57,698 nucleotides of DNA, from NCBI RefSeq assembly GCF_030530745.1, contig NZ_JAUMUI010000015.1, forward strand, positions 1 through 57,698, read 5' to 3'. Source of the stretch: Neisseria sp. GTDB lineage: Bacteria; Pseudomonadota; Gammaproteobacteria; Burkholderiales; Neisseriaceae. Below the pieces are notes generated by a model, which was not told the DNA's origin, ran no database searches, and worked only from the letters and a program-made list of their open reading frames with translations. Within the stretch, counting starts at the first letter, position 1. Each line of letters starts with the position of its first letter. The position numbers were made by a program, and so were the translations under genes. Below are positions 29,201-39,400 of the stretch, piece by piece.

Positions 29201-30991
29201 GCGGCTTCTGCCTGCGCTGAAGTTGACGGCAGGCATAAAAGGCTCCGCTGCAGACGAAAGCTGCCCCTGATCCCAGGCACGCAAACGGTTTTGTGCACCG
29301 CTTTCCGAAGCGGCATTCTTGGCGCCTTCGGCCAATTTCTGCAACTGGCGCACTTCGGCTGCTTTCAGGTTGATGCCGGCACGCACTCCGCTTTCTTTGC
29401 TTTGCGTGTGAACGGTTTCCGATTCGGCGTTGTAGGCGGCATCCAACACCACCTGTTTGCCTTGCAGCAAGATATCCCGGGCAGCCGAAACCGATGCGCC
29501 TTCGCTGCGCAAACGGTTGCCTGCCGAAATCACCGTATCGCCGGAAAGGGCGGTGATGCCGGTAAGGGCGGCCGTGGTCTTGCGGACATCGGCATCGATG
29601 CTGCGCTGTTGTTTACCCGCGCCGACGCTGAGCACACCGTCTTTAAAGCCGCCGCTCAAACCCAAGCGTTTGCGCTCGTGGAACTCATGGTCGGCATAAG
29701 TGTTTTCAGCAGCGGTGATGTTCACATCATTGCCCGCTTTCAACACGGTGCGGCCGTCTGAAACCACATGGCTGCCGCGCACGTTCACATCCTGCCCGGC
29801 ACGAATGACGACTTCCCTGCCTTCAATGCTGCTGCCGACCGCTTCGTCATGCCGGCTGCGGTATCGGTCGAGCGAGGTCTTTTTAGACGCAAAGCCGCGC
29901 GATTTGCTGTATACCGATTCGCTCAAATCCAGCGTTTGCCGCCCTTCGCCGATGTCGACGTTGCGGCCGGAAAGGGTAACCCGGCCTTCATCGCTGCCAA
30001 TGCTGCTTTGGCGGACGGTTAAATCGTCTTTGGCCGAAATCAGGATACCGCCCTTCGCACCGATGATGCTGCCGGCTTCCGAAGTCTGGCTAACGTGGCG
30101 GTGGTTTTTACCGCCCAATTCCCCCTGTTTGCCGTGGGAAGAGAGCTTGGCGGTGCCGATATTGATGCGGCCGTCCGAAATAATCTGCGTCTGCCCCCCG
30201 GCCGCTTCGTTGCGCAGGTCGGCGGCCGCAAAGTCGATGCTTTCGCTGGCTTTGAGGCTTAAGAGGCCGTCTGAAGTGTTATTTACGTACAGACCGGCCA
30301 CACGGTCTATTTGGGTTTGGCCGTTGCGCTCGTCGCCACCGGTGGCGGTGGTGGAGGCAACGCGGATGCGGTCGGCTTCAACGGCGAGGAGCGTGTCGGC
30401 GGAAACGGTGCCGCCTTCGATGTTCACATCTTGGCCGCGTAAGCGTACTTTACCGCCTTGAACCACACCGCTGTTTGTGATGTCGGTGGCGGCCAAATCA
30501 ACGATTTTGCGTCCGGCCAGTGTGCCGCTGTTGACAATGCTGCCTGCACCGTCCATTGCCAGTTTGCCGGCACTGATTAAGCCGCCGTGGGCGTTGATGT
30601 CGCCGGGTTTGACGGTGAGGTAGACTTTGGGCGCCAACACATCAACCGTGCTGCCGTCGATTAAGGTGAGGGTTTGGGTTTCCAGCCAGACGATGTCGGC
30701 AGTGAGCCGCGCCACCTGTTCGGGCGAAAGGGCGATGCCCGGCGTGAGCTGCTGCCCGCGGGCGAAGGTGATGCCGGCTTCCATCAGGGCTTTGAACTGC
30801 TCTTCGTCGCTGCCGTAACCGTCGAGGCGGCGGTAGCCGGTGAGGCGGGCGACTTGCTCGTTCACCAGTTTTTGCTCGTAATAGCCGTCGCCCAGCCGTT
30901 TGTGGGCGGCGGCGGGATTGAGGGCATCCATATCATGCATACAAGGTATCGGACATTTACTTTTATGAAAAGGCCGTCTGAAAAATTTCAT
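26243..30991 (-). CDS. TpsC-like cassette C: large 5'-truncated TpsA copy with VENN and toxin end
   Basis: The 1582 residues correspond to the distal part of TpsA. From residue 23 on, NPAAAHKRLGDGYYEQKLV matches a stretch near residue 1170 of the full tpsA and continues through the haemagglutinin repeats. The first 20 codons come from a MITE-like repeat, and the ATG lies in an uptake-sequence hairpin of that repeat (MKFFRRPF). There is no signal peptide or TPS domain, so the protein could not be secreted by TpsB. The VENN codons are at 26753-26764, followed by about 170 residues of toxin end with Ala/Gly-rich, weakly hydrophobic character and two cysteines (EVCSTIGGGIVLGGCAG). The toxin family was not recognised. 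It probably acts as a donor cassette for tpsA. Confidence 0.78.
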   Translation of the reverse strand: MKFFRRPFHKSKCPIPCMHDMDALNPAAAHKRLGDGYYEQKLVNEQVARLTGYRRLDGYGSDEEQFKALMEAGITFARGQQLTPGIALSPEQVARLTADIVWLETQTLTLIDGSTVDVLAPKVYLTVKPGDINAHGGLISAGKLAMDGAGSIVNSGTLAGRKIVDLAATDITNSGVVQGGKVRLRGQDVNIEGGTVSADTLLAVEADRIRVASTTATGGDERNGQTQIDRVAGLYVNNTSDGLLSLKASESIDFAAADLRNEAAGGQTQIISDGRINIGTAKLSSHGKQGELGGKNHRHVSQTSEAGSIIGAKGGILISAKDDLTVRQSSIGSDEGRVTLSGRNVDIGEGRQTLDLSESVYSKSRGFASKKTSLDRYRSRHDEAVGSSIEGREVVIRAGQDVNVRGSHVVSDGRTVLKAGNDVNITAAENTYADHEFHERKRLGLSGGFKDGVLSVGAGKQQRSIDADVRKTTAALTGITALSGDTVISAGNRLRSEGASVSAARDILLQGKQVVLDAAYNAESETVHTQSKESGVRAGINLKAAEVRQLQKLAEGAKNAASESGAQNRLRAWDQGQLSSAAEPFMPAVNFSAGRSRSQSQDKLHTLTPVGSRVNAGGNVVIKATEGDVNIIGSQVYGAQNTRIDAFGDVGITEATGNIGRSAQGSSKTSGLMNGGSSFSLFAGNKTERSGEQSGRSSSVGSVVGSGSGDTVIRAGKTYTQSGSQLLADGNISVDAQKIDIRAAQSPYHSDFYSSQTQKGITAGFSSPVTDAVGSVQKLADSRAQVGQSSNGRTNAMAAANTGRQAYQAAQSIGKAADGKGAGINVNITYGEQRNESGSHIRGTESGASTVAAGGVVRLNAAGAGKDSDLTVIGSDVAGKGGTVLLAENNVNLLAAEQTHSERSSNSQRGWNAGVALDFSNGVSVGFTGGGNYGKGYGNGDEQTYRTTRIGDANSRTVIQSGGDTTLKGAQVKGRGVALSAENLRIESLQDSAAYDSRQFQGSGQITVGYGFSGSADYSQSKINAGHRSVNQQSGIFAGDGGFQVDVRNHTDLKGGIITSTETAEQNGRNRFQTATLSRSDIQNHSRFEGESFGLGVSGGMSGEALGQEQNGRLKNAADKDGMGSATGYGRDGDNRSSVTRSGIGTRNIVIGNDTDGTQAASVYTATRTETAEQNSGRLNNAFDREKVQSELDLQRSVSQDFGRNVSQIKGEINRKAEGYLKRAKIAEAEAVTAWQNGNMAAYRQAVQSADENRRRAGNWQKGGVALAAVATGLSAPTDSALGITAATAGPAAAYQIGQYFKGVAAQNSDGRLTGAQETARAVAHGVIAAAAAAAGDNNALTAAISAGGAEAAAPYVSQWLYGEKDGSKLTAEQKQTVSSILSLGGAAVGVTGGSTADTVAGGQAAQTAVENNFSLSDLGISQTAQNNLQQIAHQQVQQFVVNSNSSTTDKSKLFELLKAYNANAAITAEITAALGLGANLSVTINKDKSIVITTALTAGAGFEAFAGLSASNEARKDGAFAEVCSTIGGGIVLGGCAGAHLARNEPLVLTGKVGGGASAIANANIGYQWTINAPKSQGSKK

Positions 30992-31055
30992 AATTTTTCA
31001 GACGGCATTGAACCGTAAGCCATAGAACGCGTGCGTGCCGGGGCACACACCCTAG
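30938..31055. mobile_element. MITE-like element, left end missing
   Basis: It matches the element at 23153-23311 from the ATACA-GG and ATTTACTTTTAT motifs through the uptake-sequence hairpin to the right terminal repeat (CACACACCCTAG side). The left terminal repeat is gone and the sequence passes straight into cassette C coding. One arm of the hairpin carries an AG-type and the other an AT-type uptake sequence. Confidence 0.65.
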
Positions 31056-31071
31056 CTGTGAATTTTAGAGG

Positions 31072-31560
31072 TCATAAAGGTACGGCTGGCTTGTTATTAA
31101 TAGGAAATTTAATAGATTGTTCATCCCAACACACTCCATAATCATCAAATATCTTCTCTAATTCTTCAATAAAATTACAGTTAACATCAAATTTATTACT
31201 ATATTCTCCATCAAATATAAGATATTTATTCACTAATTCTTGCCCCTTTTCTGTTAATGTAATATCAGGGCTGGTCCATACTAAAGGTGTATCATTGATT
31301 GGATTGTGATTTGCTAACTCTTTGCAATATCCTTCAATCCCATCATATGAATATTCATTCCCTTTAATTAAAATATCATGAGGCCACACATCTACTAATT
31401 CACACTTCAAGATTCGATATATAAATTCAACAGCACATTGCCAGTCCTCTTCCAAAATCTTCATATATCCTCCTAAAATATAAATCGCAGACATATCATC
31501 TAATGATAAAACTTCAAAATACCATTGTGCCATTTTGGCAAATCTTAAATTCATTCTCAT
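31072..31560 (-). CDS. Candidate cytoplasmic immunity protein of module B
   Basis: The 162-residue AT-rich, acidic protein has no signal peptide or membrane segment. It starts four bases after the stop of toxin frame B. It reads MRMNLRFAKMAQWYF..., with EDWQCAVEFIYRILKCEL in the middle and EELEKIFDDYGVCWDE near the end. I do not recognise a named immunity family. A soluble acidic protein fits protection against a cytoplasmic toxin such as a nuclease; this is inference from position and charge. Confidence 0.65.
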   Translation of the reverse strand: MRMNLRFAKMAQWYFEVLSLDDMSAIYILGGYMKILEEDWQCAVEFIYRILKCELVDVWPHDILIKGNEYSYDGIEGYCKELANHNPINDTPLVWTSPDITLTEKGQELVNKYLIFDGEYSNKFDVNCNFIEELEKIFDDYGVCWDEQSIKFPINNKPAVPL

Positions 31561-31564
31561 ACCT

Positions 31565-32953
31565 TTATTTAATTGGGAATTTTAATTTTAAATCCCTACC
31601 ATTATTCAAATTTTTCAGGGTTTCTGAATGGTGAATTTCTGCCGTTGCAGTTGTTGGCAAAGTACCTTTTCCTGCATAGCCAGCAGGCCTGTAGACAACC
31701 ATTGTTCCATCTGCTGCTTGAGCACGCCAACAACCAATACAATTATTGTTGTTCATTTTTGCACCCTCCATACGTTCTGCTTGTGTTGGCTTTCTGCCTA
31801 AAAATGTCTCAGCAAATCTTTCGGCTGTAGCATTAGGATTGATTGAAGCAGGCATGGTACGGGGTGTACCTAATTGACCTATCGGGGTACCTGGTAACTT
31901 CCCTTTCTTCAATTCGTTTGCCAACTGCCCAGCCCTTGCCAGCTCAGTTTGGCTGCGATGAGTTCTTGTTTCCCGAACATTCCCATCTACCCGCTCACGG
32001 GTTTCCAGCCTGTTCCCACCGCCACTTTGAACATTTCCCGAACCGTATTGCTGTTTGAAATAAGCTTCATCCAATTTTTGGTTGCTGTTTTCAGTTTGTC
32101 GGGGCTTATCTGCTGTTCTCAGACGCTCGGCTGCATGAGGTTTTGCCACGGGTCTTTTGGCAATATTTCCGCCTCTGCCGCCTGCCGTCATTTCCGTTTG
32201 GAAGCGGGCTTCCTCAGGTGTTTTTCCGTCATTAACCGCCCACTGCCGCTGAACAGCAACAAAGCCACTTTCTCCGCTATGGATAATCGGGTTTGCCGTT
32301 GGCAGCCAGTCCCGTTGTTCCGCACGGACAAACTCGGATTTTTCATACGGCGGAAGGACGGATACGATGCCCTGCATTTTGCCTGCTGCCGTAAACAAAA
32401 CCTCCCGCTCTTTGCTGCCTTTGGGCAGTTTCGCTGCTGCCGCTTCCATTTTGCGGCTGTCGGCTTCGTATTCGCGCTTCAGGTTGGCTAAGGCTTTTTC
32501 TTTATCGGCAGCATTCAGGCTGCTTTGACGGATTTTCTGCTCTTGTTGAATGAAATACTCAATACTCCGTGCACCTGACTGCTTGGCCAGTTTGTCCAAC
32601 AGCTCAATTTCCGTTTTGGATAACCAGCCTCTCTGCTTGGCAGTTTGGGAATGCAGCCAGTTGTTCTCCGCCACATTCTGCCCGACCACCCCGCCGATCT
32701 GCGCATTCAGCGCCGCGCCGCCGTCGCCCGCCGCGCCGACGATGGACGCAATCACACCGGTGGTCGATTTGATTTCGTCTTTGATATGTTCAGGTAAAAG
32801 GTTGGGGTTGAACTCGCCCGTTTGCGGGTCGATGGCGGTTTGACCGTCATTGTACTGCTGCGACAGGTATTGTGCCGCTTTTTCAGCTGCAACCGCCGCG
32901 CTGCCGCCGCTCAACGGGTCGCCGCCGTTGATGTAGCTTAAGGTCGCGCCCAA
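31565..32953 (-). CDS. TpsC-like cassette B: pre-toxin region, AENN variant and possible nuclease end
   Basis: A truncated CdiA-type cassette. The 462 residues are counted from a TTG, but the frame is open to 33091, directly after the stop of the module A immunity gene (KTNLQAAANTLSPYAAAAIGNTFG and onward). The switch motif is AENN (codons at 32660-32671). The part after it is longer than in the other modules, about 365 residues. It has a Lys/Glu-rich helical linker, an Arg-rich stretch, and a final 90 residues with NNNNCIGCWRAQAADG and EIHHSETLKNL. The I-H-H and Asn-rich pattern would suit a metal-dependent nuclease, but no family can be named. No promoter of its own was seen. Confidence 0.72.
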   Translation of the reverse strand: MGATLSYINGGDPLSGGSAAVAAEKAAQYLSQQYNDGQTAIDPQTGEFNPNLLPEHIKDEIKSTTGVIASIVGAAGDGGAALNAQIGGVVGQNVAENNWLHSQTAKQRGWLSKTEIELLDKLAKQSGARSIEYFIQQEQKIRQSSLNAADKEKALANLKREYEADSRKMEAAAAKLPKGSKEREVLFTAAGKMQGIVSVLPPYEKSEFVRAEQRDWLPTANPIIHSGESGFVAVQRQWAVNDGKTPEEARFQTEMTAGGRGGNIAKRPVAKPHAAERLRTADKPRQTENSNQKLDEAYFKQQYGSGNVQSGGGNRLETRERVDGNVRETRTHRSQTELARAGQLANELKKGKLPGTPIGQLGTPRTMPASINPNATAERFAETFLGRKPTQAERMEGAKMNNNNCIGCWRAQAADGTMVVYRPAGYAGKGTLPTTATAEIHHSETLKNLNNGRDLKLKFPIK

Positions 32954-33091
32954 GACGAAGTGGCCGACCAGTTGGGCGGTTTCGTTTTGGTTTTCTCCGT
33001 GGCCGAAGGTGTTGCCGATGGCGGCTGCGGCGTAGGGCGACAGGGTGTTGGCGGCGGCTTGCAGGTTGGTTTTTAACTTTAAAACAAAAAC

Positions 33092-33397
33092 TTAAATACT
33101 TTCATCCTCACTCCAATACGGTAAATTATCCCATCCTAGCAAAAAAAATAATGATGAAGCTATAAAAATAATTCCTATCTGTTTAAAGCTAAATAAATCT
33201 ATTTTTCCAATTAGAAAAATAATTAATAAAAACTCTAATTGAAACATTATAAATATTAATATATTTGCTAAAATTAATTGATTTTTACTTTGTATGTTTA
33301 AAAATATTTTGATTATGAATAAATTAAAATGCACTACAGCTGGAATTAAGAGAGAAGTACCATATAGGGTTCTCCTGTTTTCTTTAAATTTAATCAT
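33092..33397 (-). CDS. Candidate membrane immunity protein of TpsA (module A)
   Basis: The 101-residue AT-rich membrane protein has three or so hydrophobic segments, starts MIKFKENRRTLYG and ends in an acidic tail. It begins eight bases after the tpsA stop codon, so it is the immunity partner expected for the active toxin. It is homologous to the 101-residue gene of module E (20854-21159). Its stop codon is followed in the same frame by cassette B. Confidence 0.75.
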   Translation of the reverse strand: MIKFKENRRTLYGTSLLIPAVVHFNLFIIKIFLNIQSKNQLILANILIFIMFQLEFLLIIFLIGKIDLFSFKQIGIIFIASSLFFLLGWDNLPYWSEDESI

Positions 33398-33405
33398 AAA
33401 AATAC

Positions 33406-36400
33406 CTATCTTTTTTGTATGTTCTTTCTTATCCCTGGAACTTCTATAAGAATAATATCTCTTTTTCCTAGAATCTTTGATGCAGTCCCACTACCTGCTT
33501 TCCCTACACCATATTGAGTAGATAGGGATGGAATGATAAGGCTATTCCTCATGATTTGATTTGCTTTTAAATCATTACTTCTTACATTAGACCACTTGAA
33601 CATACTTTCAGAAGCCTTACTCAAACCTTTACCAACTAAAATTCCCAAACTTGCATCATAAGATAAATCAGATACTTTATATGGTTTTCCTTCTATTATT
33701 ACAGTAGTAATAGCACCTTGTCCGGCAGAAGATAAAGCAGCAATAGTATAAGTTTTTCCTCCAATCGCTATAATAGGAAGCGCTAAAGAACCGTATACTA
33801 GAACTTCAGCACCTGTATGTTGTGTCAAGCCATGTCCTTGTAGATATTTGTTAACTTCTTTATTAGCTTCCTCTATTGTTTTTCCATTTTCTAATTGTTG
33901 CTTATAAAGTGATACAGCCCCTTTTAATGATTCAACTCCAGCATTCCCTCCTATTAAATACTCGTATCCACCTAATTGGTTATTCTCCACCGCATTCTGC
34001 CCCGCCACAGCACCAATCTGCGCATTAACAGCCGAACCGCCGGCCAAACCGCCCGACACCATACCGAACGCCGCCGATAAGTCGCTGACCAGTGTCTTTT
34101 CCTGCTCGCCCAATACACTCGGATTGGCCGCTGCTTCTTCGCCGAACAGGGTTTGCGTGAGCACTTTGGCCGCCAGCTCGCTGCCTGCGCCGCTGACGGC
34201 ACCGGCTTCAAAGCTGCCGCCGTTTACAGTGGCCAATACGCCGCTGTTAACGGCATGAGCGAGCAGTTGGAGCCCTTCATTCGGATGGCTGCCGTTTTGA
34301 CCGAAGGTTTGGCCGATGATTGCCGCAGTGTAGGGGCTCGCGCTGTTCACCGCTGCCTGAACTTCGCTTTGTCCGCCCAATATGCCGGTAATCAGCGTCG
34401 TACCTGCGTTTAAGGCTCGGGTTTTGCTGCCTCCGGTTTCCCATGCTTTCACATTCTCCCGTGCTTCATTCAGACGGCCTTGGGCTGCCTCAATATCGCT
34501 TTGATTGCCGCTGAAGGTTGCACCCATCAACTCGGTTTCAGCATTACTGAGGGCTTCTTGGGCTTTGGCCAGTTGGTTTTGACGGTAAGTCGATACGGCT
34601 GAAGCCACATCTGCCGTAGCCTTCGCCACAATCTGCTGTTTCTCCGTAATCTTGGCTAAATCGGGCAGGGCGGCAACGGCGCGGTGTGCGCTTTCGCTGT
34701 CGCTGTTTATGCCCAGTTCCTGTACGGTGGTGTCTTTACCGGCTATGTTCAGACGGCCTTCGCTTAAGGTGGCGTAGGTGGTGCTGTTGTCGCCGCCTTT
34801 TTGGTATTGCGGCAGAGACGGGCTGAAGCTGGTGCCGTCGGTATAGCCCGGTTCCTTGTCGGGGTTTTCGCCGTAACCACCGCTTAAGCCGACATCGGAC
34901 GCGCTGTAGCTGCTTCGGTTTTGGATGTTTTCAAAGGTAAAGCGGTTGGCGGTCAGCTCGTTTTGTTCCTTAGGCGCGGTGGAGGCGATGGCGCCGCCTT
35001 TGAGGCGGACGCTGTCGGCGTTGACGTGATAGCCGCCGTCGCCGGCGAAGAGGCCGGATTGGGTGGTGACGGTTTGGCTCTGTCCCGAGGCTTTGCTTTG
35101 GCTGAAGTTGCCCGAGGCTTCCCATGCGGTGCCGAAGGAAACCTGGACGCGTACGCCCGCGCCGGTCTGTTTGTTTTCCTGCTCGATATGGTCTTGAACG
35201 CTTTCGATGTTCAGACGGCCTTTGACATCGGCATCGATGCGGCGGGCGGTGGCAGTTGCGCCTTTGAGGGTGGTGTCGCCTTGGCTGGCCAATTGGATTC
35301 TATCCGCTTCGAGCGTGGTATGGTCGTGGGTTTGGGCGAGATAACGGTTTTTGCCTTTGCTGCCGCCCACTTCGCCATAGGCGTACACACCGGTTTGCGC
35401 GCCCACGGAAACGCCGACACCCACCGATGCGCCGAGGCTGCTGTTTTTGCCGTCGGCTGTTTGGGCGGATTGGCCGGATTCGAGGATTAAGTTATTGGCC
35501 GAATCTAAGCGCAGGGTGTCGGCGGCTGTGGCACGGGTGTGCTGCAGTCGGATGTCGCCCTCGGTGGAGCGGATATTGAGGTCGCCGCCGGCGTTCAACA
35601 CATTGCCCTGGCTGAGGCTTTGGCTTTGGTCTTGGCTGCTGTTGGCGGTTTTGAAGCCGAAACCGACTTCGGCTTTGGCCAATGCGCCGCCGCCGGTGGC
35701 GGTATTGTAGGCGGAATAAGCCTGTGCGCCGGCCGCCAGCGTTTGCAGTGCTTGTGTGCGGTCGTCGGCTTTGCTCTTCACCGCGCCTTCGGCGGCATTC
35801 ACCAAATCAATCAGCGGCGACGATATTTTGGCAAAGGTGCCGATTTTAACGTCGCGTTCGGCTTGGCTGCTGCTGCTGAGGTTGTGGTCGGCCAGCACGT
35901 CGACGCTTTTTGCGGTGATATTGAGGTCTTTGGCCGCCAATACATCGGCGACTTGCTGGGTGTAGCTGCCCTCGGCCTGAATATGGACATTTCCGCCCAA
36001 ACTGCCGATTTGCGATTTGACCTGCTCGACTTGCTTGCTGTTGCTGTCTTGGCGGTTTTTCATCCAACCGGCGAAGTGTTCGGTATCGGAAATCACCGCC
36101 GTGCCGATGCCGCCGGTGGTTTGGCGTTCGGATCGGTTTTGGCTGTTTCGGGTGGAGCGGATGTTGATGTTGCGGCCGGCAATCAGGGTAACGTCGTCTT
36201 GGGCGGCAATGCTGCTGCCCAAGATGTCGATATCGGCTTTTTGCGCCTGCAAGAGGGCTGTGCCGCCGGCAGACAATTGTGTGCCGGTGGCTTTGTCGAG
36301 GCTGCCTTGCGCTTCGCTCTTGTCGTTGAAGGTGCCGATCGGAATGGCTTCGCGGTTGTCAATGCTGAAGCCGCTGCGTTTGCGCCCGCCGCTTTGCGCA

Positions 36401-39400
36401 ACGGTATCTCGTGCGAACCCTAACTCAATGCCTTCGGCGGCTGAGAGCAGCGCATTGCCTTCGGCGGTAAGCTTCGCACCTTCACTGCGGATATTGCCTT
36501 CGGTGGCAATGATGTTCAAATCGCCTTGTGCGGATACCGAGGTCACGACTGCCTGAGTGCCTCCGCTGTGGCGGCTTTCGCCGGATTTTCGGCGGCCTGC
36601 GGTAACCACGCCGACCCTGGCGGCGGCATGAATGGCCTTACCGACGGCATCGTCACGCCGTATGGTTTTGCCGACAACGGAACCGCTGTAGCCGCCGCCC
36701 TGCATATTGCGGTCGTAGCCGGCTTTCGCGGCTTCAAACGGATTGACGGTGATGCCGACTGACGCGCCTGACTGTTTGGTTTCCGTACGGCTGTCGCTTT
36801 GCGATGCGGTGTATCCCGCATTGAGCGACACATTTCGGCCTTGCAGGGTCATATCGCCGCCGGTGGCCAAGACAGCAGCTTCGGTGGTCAGATTGTTGCC
36901 CGCGATAATGGCGGTGTCGCCCGTAATGCTGCCGACTTGGGAAACGGTGAGGCTGGTGGATGCATCATCTTGATTGAGTTTCTGCGATGATTTACCCGCG
37001 CCGACGCTGAGCACACCGTCTTTAAAGCCGCCGCTCAAACCCGAGCGTTTGCGTTCGTGGAACTCATGGTCGGCATAAGTGTTCCCGGCAGCGGTGATGT
37101 TCACATCATTGCCCGCTTTCAACACGGTGCGGCCGTCTGAAACCACATTGCTGCCGCGCACGTTGATGTCCTGCCCGGCAAAAACTGTTACCTCTTTACC
37201 CTTGATGCTGCTGCCCGCCGCTTCGTCGTGTTGGCGGCGGTATTGGTCGAGGCTGGTTTTTTTAGACGCAAAGCCGCGCGATTTGCTGTAAACCGATTCG
37301 TCCAAATTCAGCGTTTGGCGGCCTTCGGTGATGCTGACGTTGCGGCCGGAGAGGGCAACCGTGCCGCCGCTTTCAATGCTGCCTTGGCGGATGCTTAAAT
37401 CGTCTTTGGCTGAAACCAGAATATCACCCGCCGCGCTGATGGCGGTGCCCGTTTCGGAAGTTTGGGTAATGTGGCGGTGGTTTTTATCGCTCAACTCGCC
37501 CCGTTTACCGCGGGCTTCGAGCTTGGCGGTGCCCAAACCGATGCGGCCGTCTGAAACGATTTGGGTTTTACCCTTGGCTGCTTCGTTGCGCAGGGTGGCG
37601 GCCACAAAGTCGATGCTTTGGTTGGCTTTGAGGCTTAAGAGGCCGTCTGAAGCGTTGTTGACGTACAAACCGGCCACCCGGTCGATTTGGGTTTGGCCGT
37701 TACGCTCGTTGCCACCGGTGGCGGTGGTGGAGGCAACGCGGATTCGGTCGGCTTCAACGGCGAGGAGCGTATCGGCTTCAACGGTGCCGCCTTCGATGTT
37801 CACATCTTGGCCGCGTAAGCGCACTTTACCGCCTTGAACCACACCGCTGTTTTGAATATCGGCGGCGGATAAGTCGACGATTTTGCGTCCGGCCAGTGTG
37901 CCGCTGTTGACGATGCTGCCCGCGCCGTCCAGCGCCAGTTTGCCGGCACTGATTAAGCCGCCGTGGGCGTTGATGTCGCCGGGTTTGACGGTGAGGTAGA
38001 CTTTGGGCGCCAACACATCAACCGTGCTGCCGTCGATTAAGGTGAGGGTTTGGGTTTCCAGCCAGACGATGTCGGCAGTGAGCCGCGCCACCTGTTCGGG
38101 CGAAAGGGCGATGCCCGGCGTGAGCTGCTGCCCGCGGGCGAAGGTGATGCCGGCTTCCATCAGGGCTTTGAACTGCTCTTCGTCGCTTTGGTAACCGTCG
38201 AGGCGGCGGTAGCCGGTGAGGCGGGCGATCTGCTCGTTCACCAGCTTTTGTTCGTAGTAGCCGTCGCCCAGGCGTTTGTGGGCGGCGGCGGGATCGACGC
38301 CCAGTGCGTCGAGCATGTAGCCGCTTGACAGCCACTGCCTGTAGTCGGTAAAGGCCGGATCGGTTTCGACCAGATACGACGGGTTGGCCGGGTTGACGGC
38401 ATAGTGGCCGGAGGCGGGCAGCTTGGTATCGGTGTTGAGGGTTTTAACGGGCGCAGGGGTGCTGCCGCCGTGGGTAACGGTGGTTGGGTTGGTTGCGGCG
38501 GCGGTTGCCGTATCCGTAACTTCCAGTGCGGAAGCGCGTTCTTGATAATGGATAAAGTCGTTTTCAAACGGCTTGGTTTCGATGGAGCGGACGGCATCTA
38601 TCGAATAGCCGTTACGATCTTTACGCCCCCATTTGAAGCTTTTGGATTTTTTCGCGTAAGTCTGCTTGCCGTAGCCTTTTTCGGTAGTGACGAGTTCGCT
38701 TTGTGCGGCTGAATTTTTCAAAACTTTGGACTGATCCGCTCCCTGCCAAGTGCCGCCGATTAAAATTTGGCTGTCTTGGTTCAGAAATTCGTTGCCGTCC
38801 ACGCGCAAATTGCCTCCGGCAATAATCTGTCCGGGTTCGGAATGCTTTAATTGGTCTTGATAAACATCGACATTGACCTGTTTTTCATTCCAAACATCGC
38901 TGATAACCGGTGCGCGGCCGTCTGTAAAGTCAAACTGTCCTTTGGCATGGTCGCCGGTTTGCCGGAAACGGCCGTCTTTACCGTTAACCCACCATTCGGG
39001 ATTGCCCGGCGCGCTGACCGAGTGTTCGCTGCCGAGGCTTTGAATGCGGACTTTTTTGTCGATTTCCAAACGGCTGTTCAGGTTGTGTATCTGCCGCACA
39101 TTCAAGGCCATATTGCCGCCGGATTCGATCCTCGCGCCTTTGTTGGCCAATGTTTCCGCGCTGCCCTCTGCGTCATAATCTCCGTTCAGACGGCTTCCGA
39201 CAGAGAGCGTGCCCAGACTGGTAATCAGCGATGATGAGGTGCCGCTTTGCAGTTTGCCGCTTTCAATCTTATGGAAACCGCTGCCCTCATTCACAATCTC
39301 TTTCGCACCCACGGCCAAATGCTCGCGCGCGGCAATCACGGCTCCTTTGTCCTCCTCACGATTCACCAGCTTTTCCGCTTCAATACCGATCCGGTCGCCA

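Noticed and set aside
27668-29761. A 697-codon open frame on the plus strand, antisense to cassette C
   Set aside because: It is a mirror of the GC-rich Ala/Gly/Val codons of the tps repeats; it has no ribosome site or motifs, and the minus strand encodes recognisable haemagglutinin repeats.
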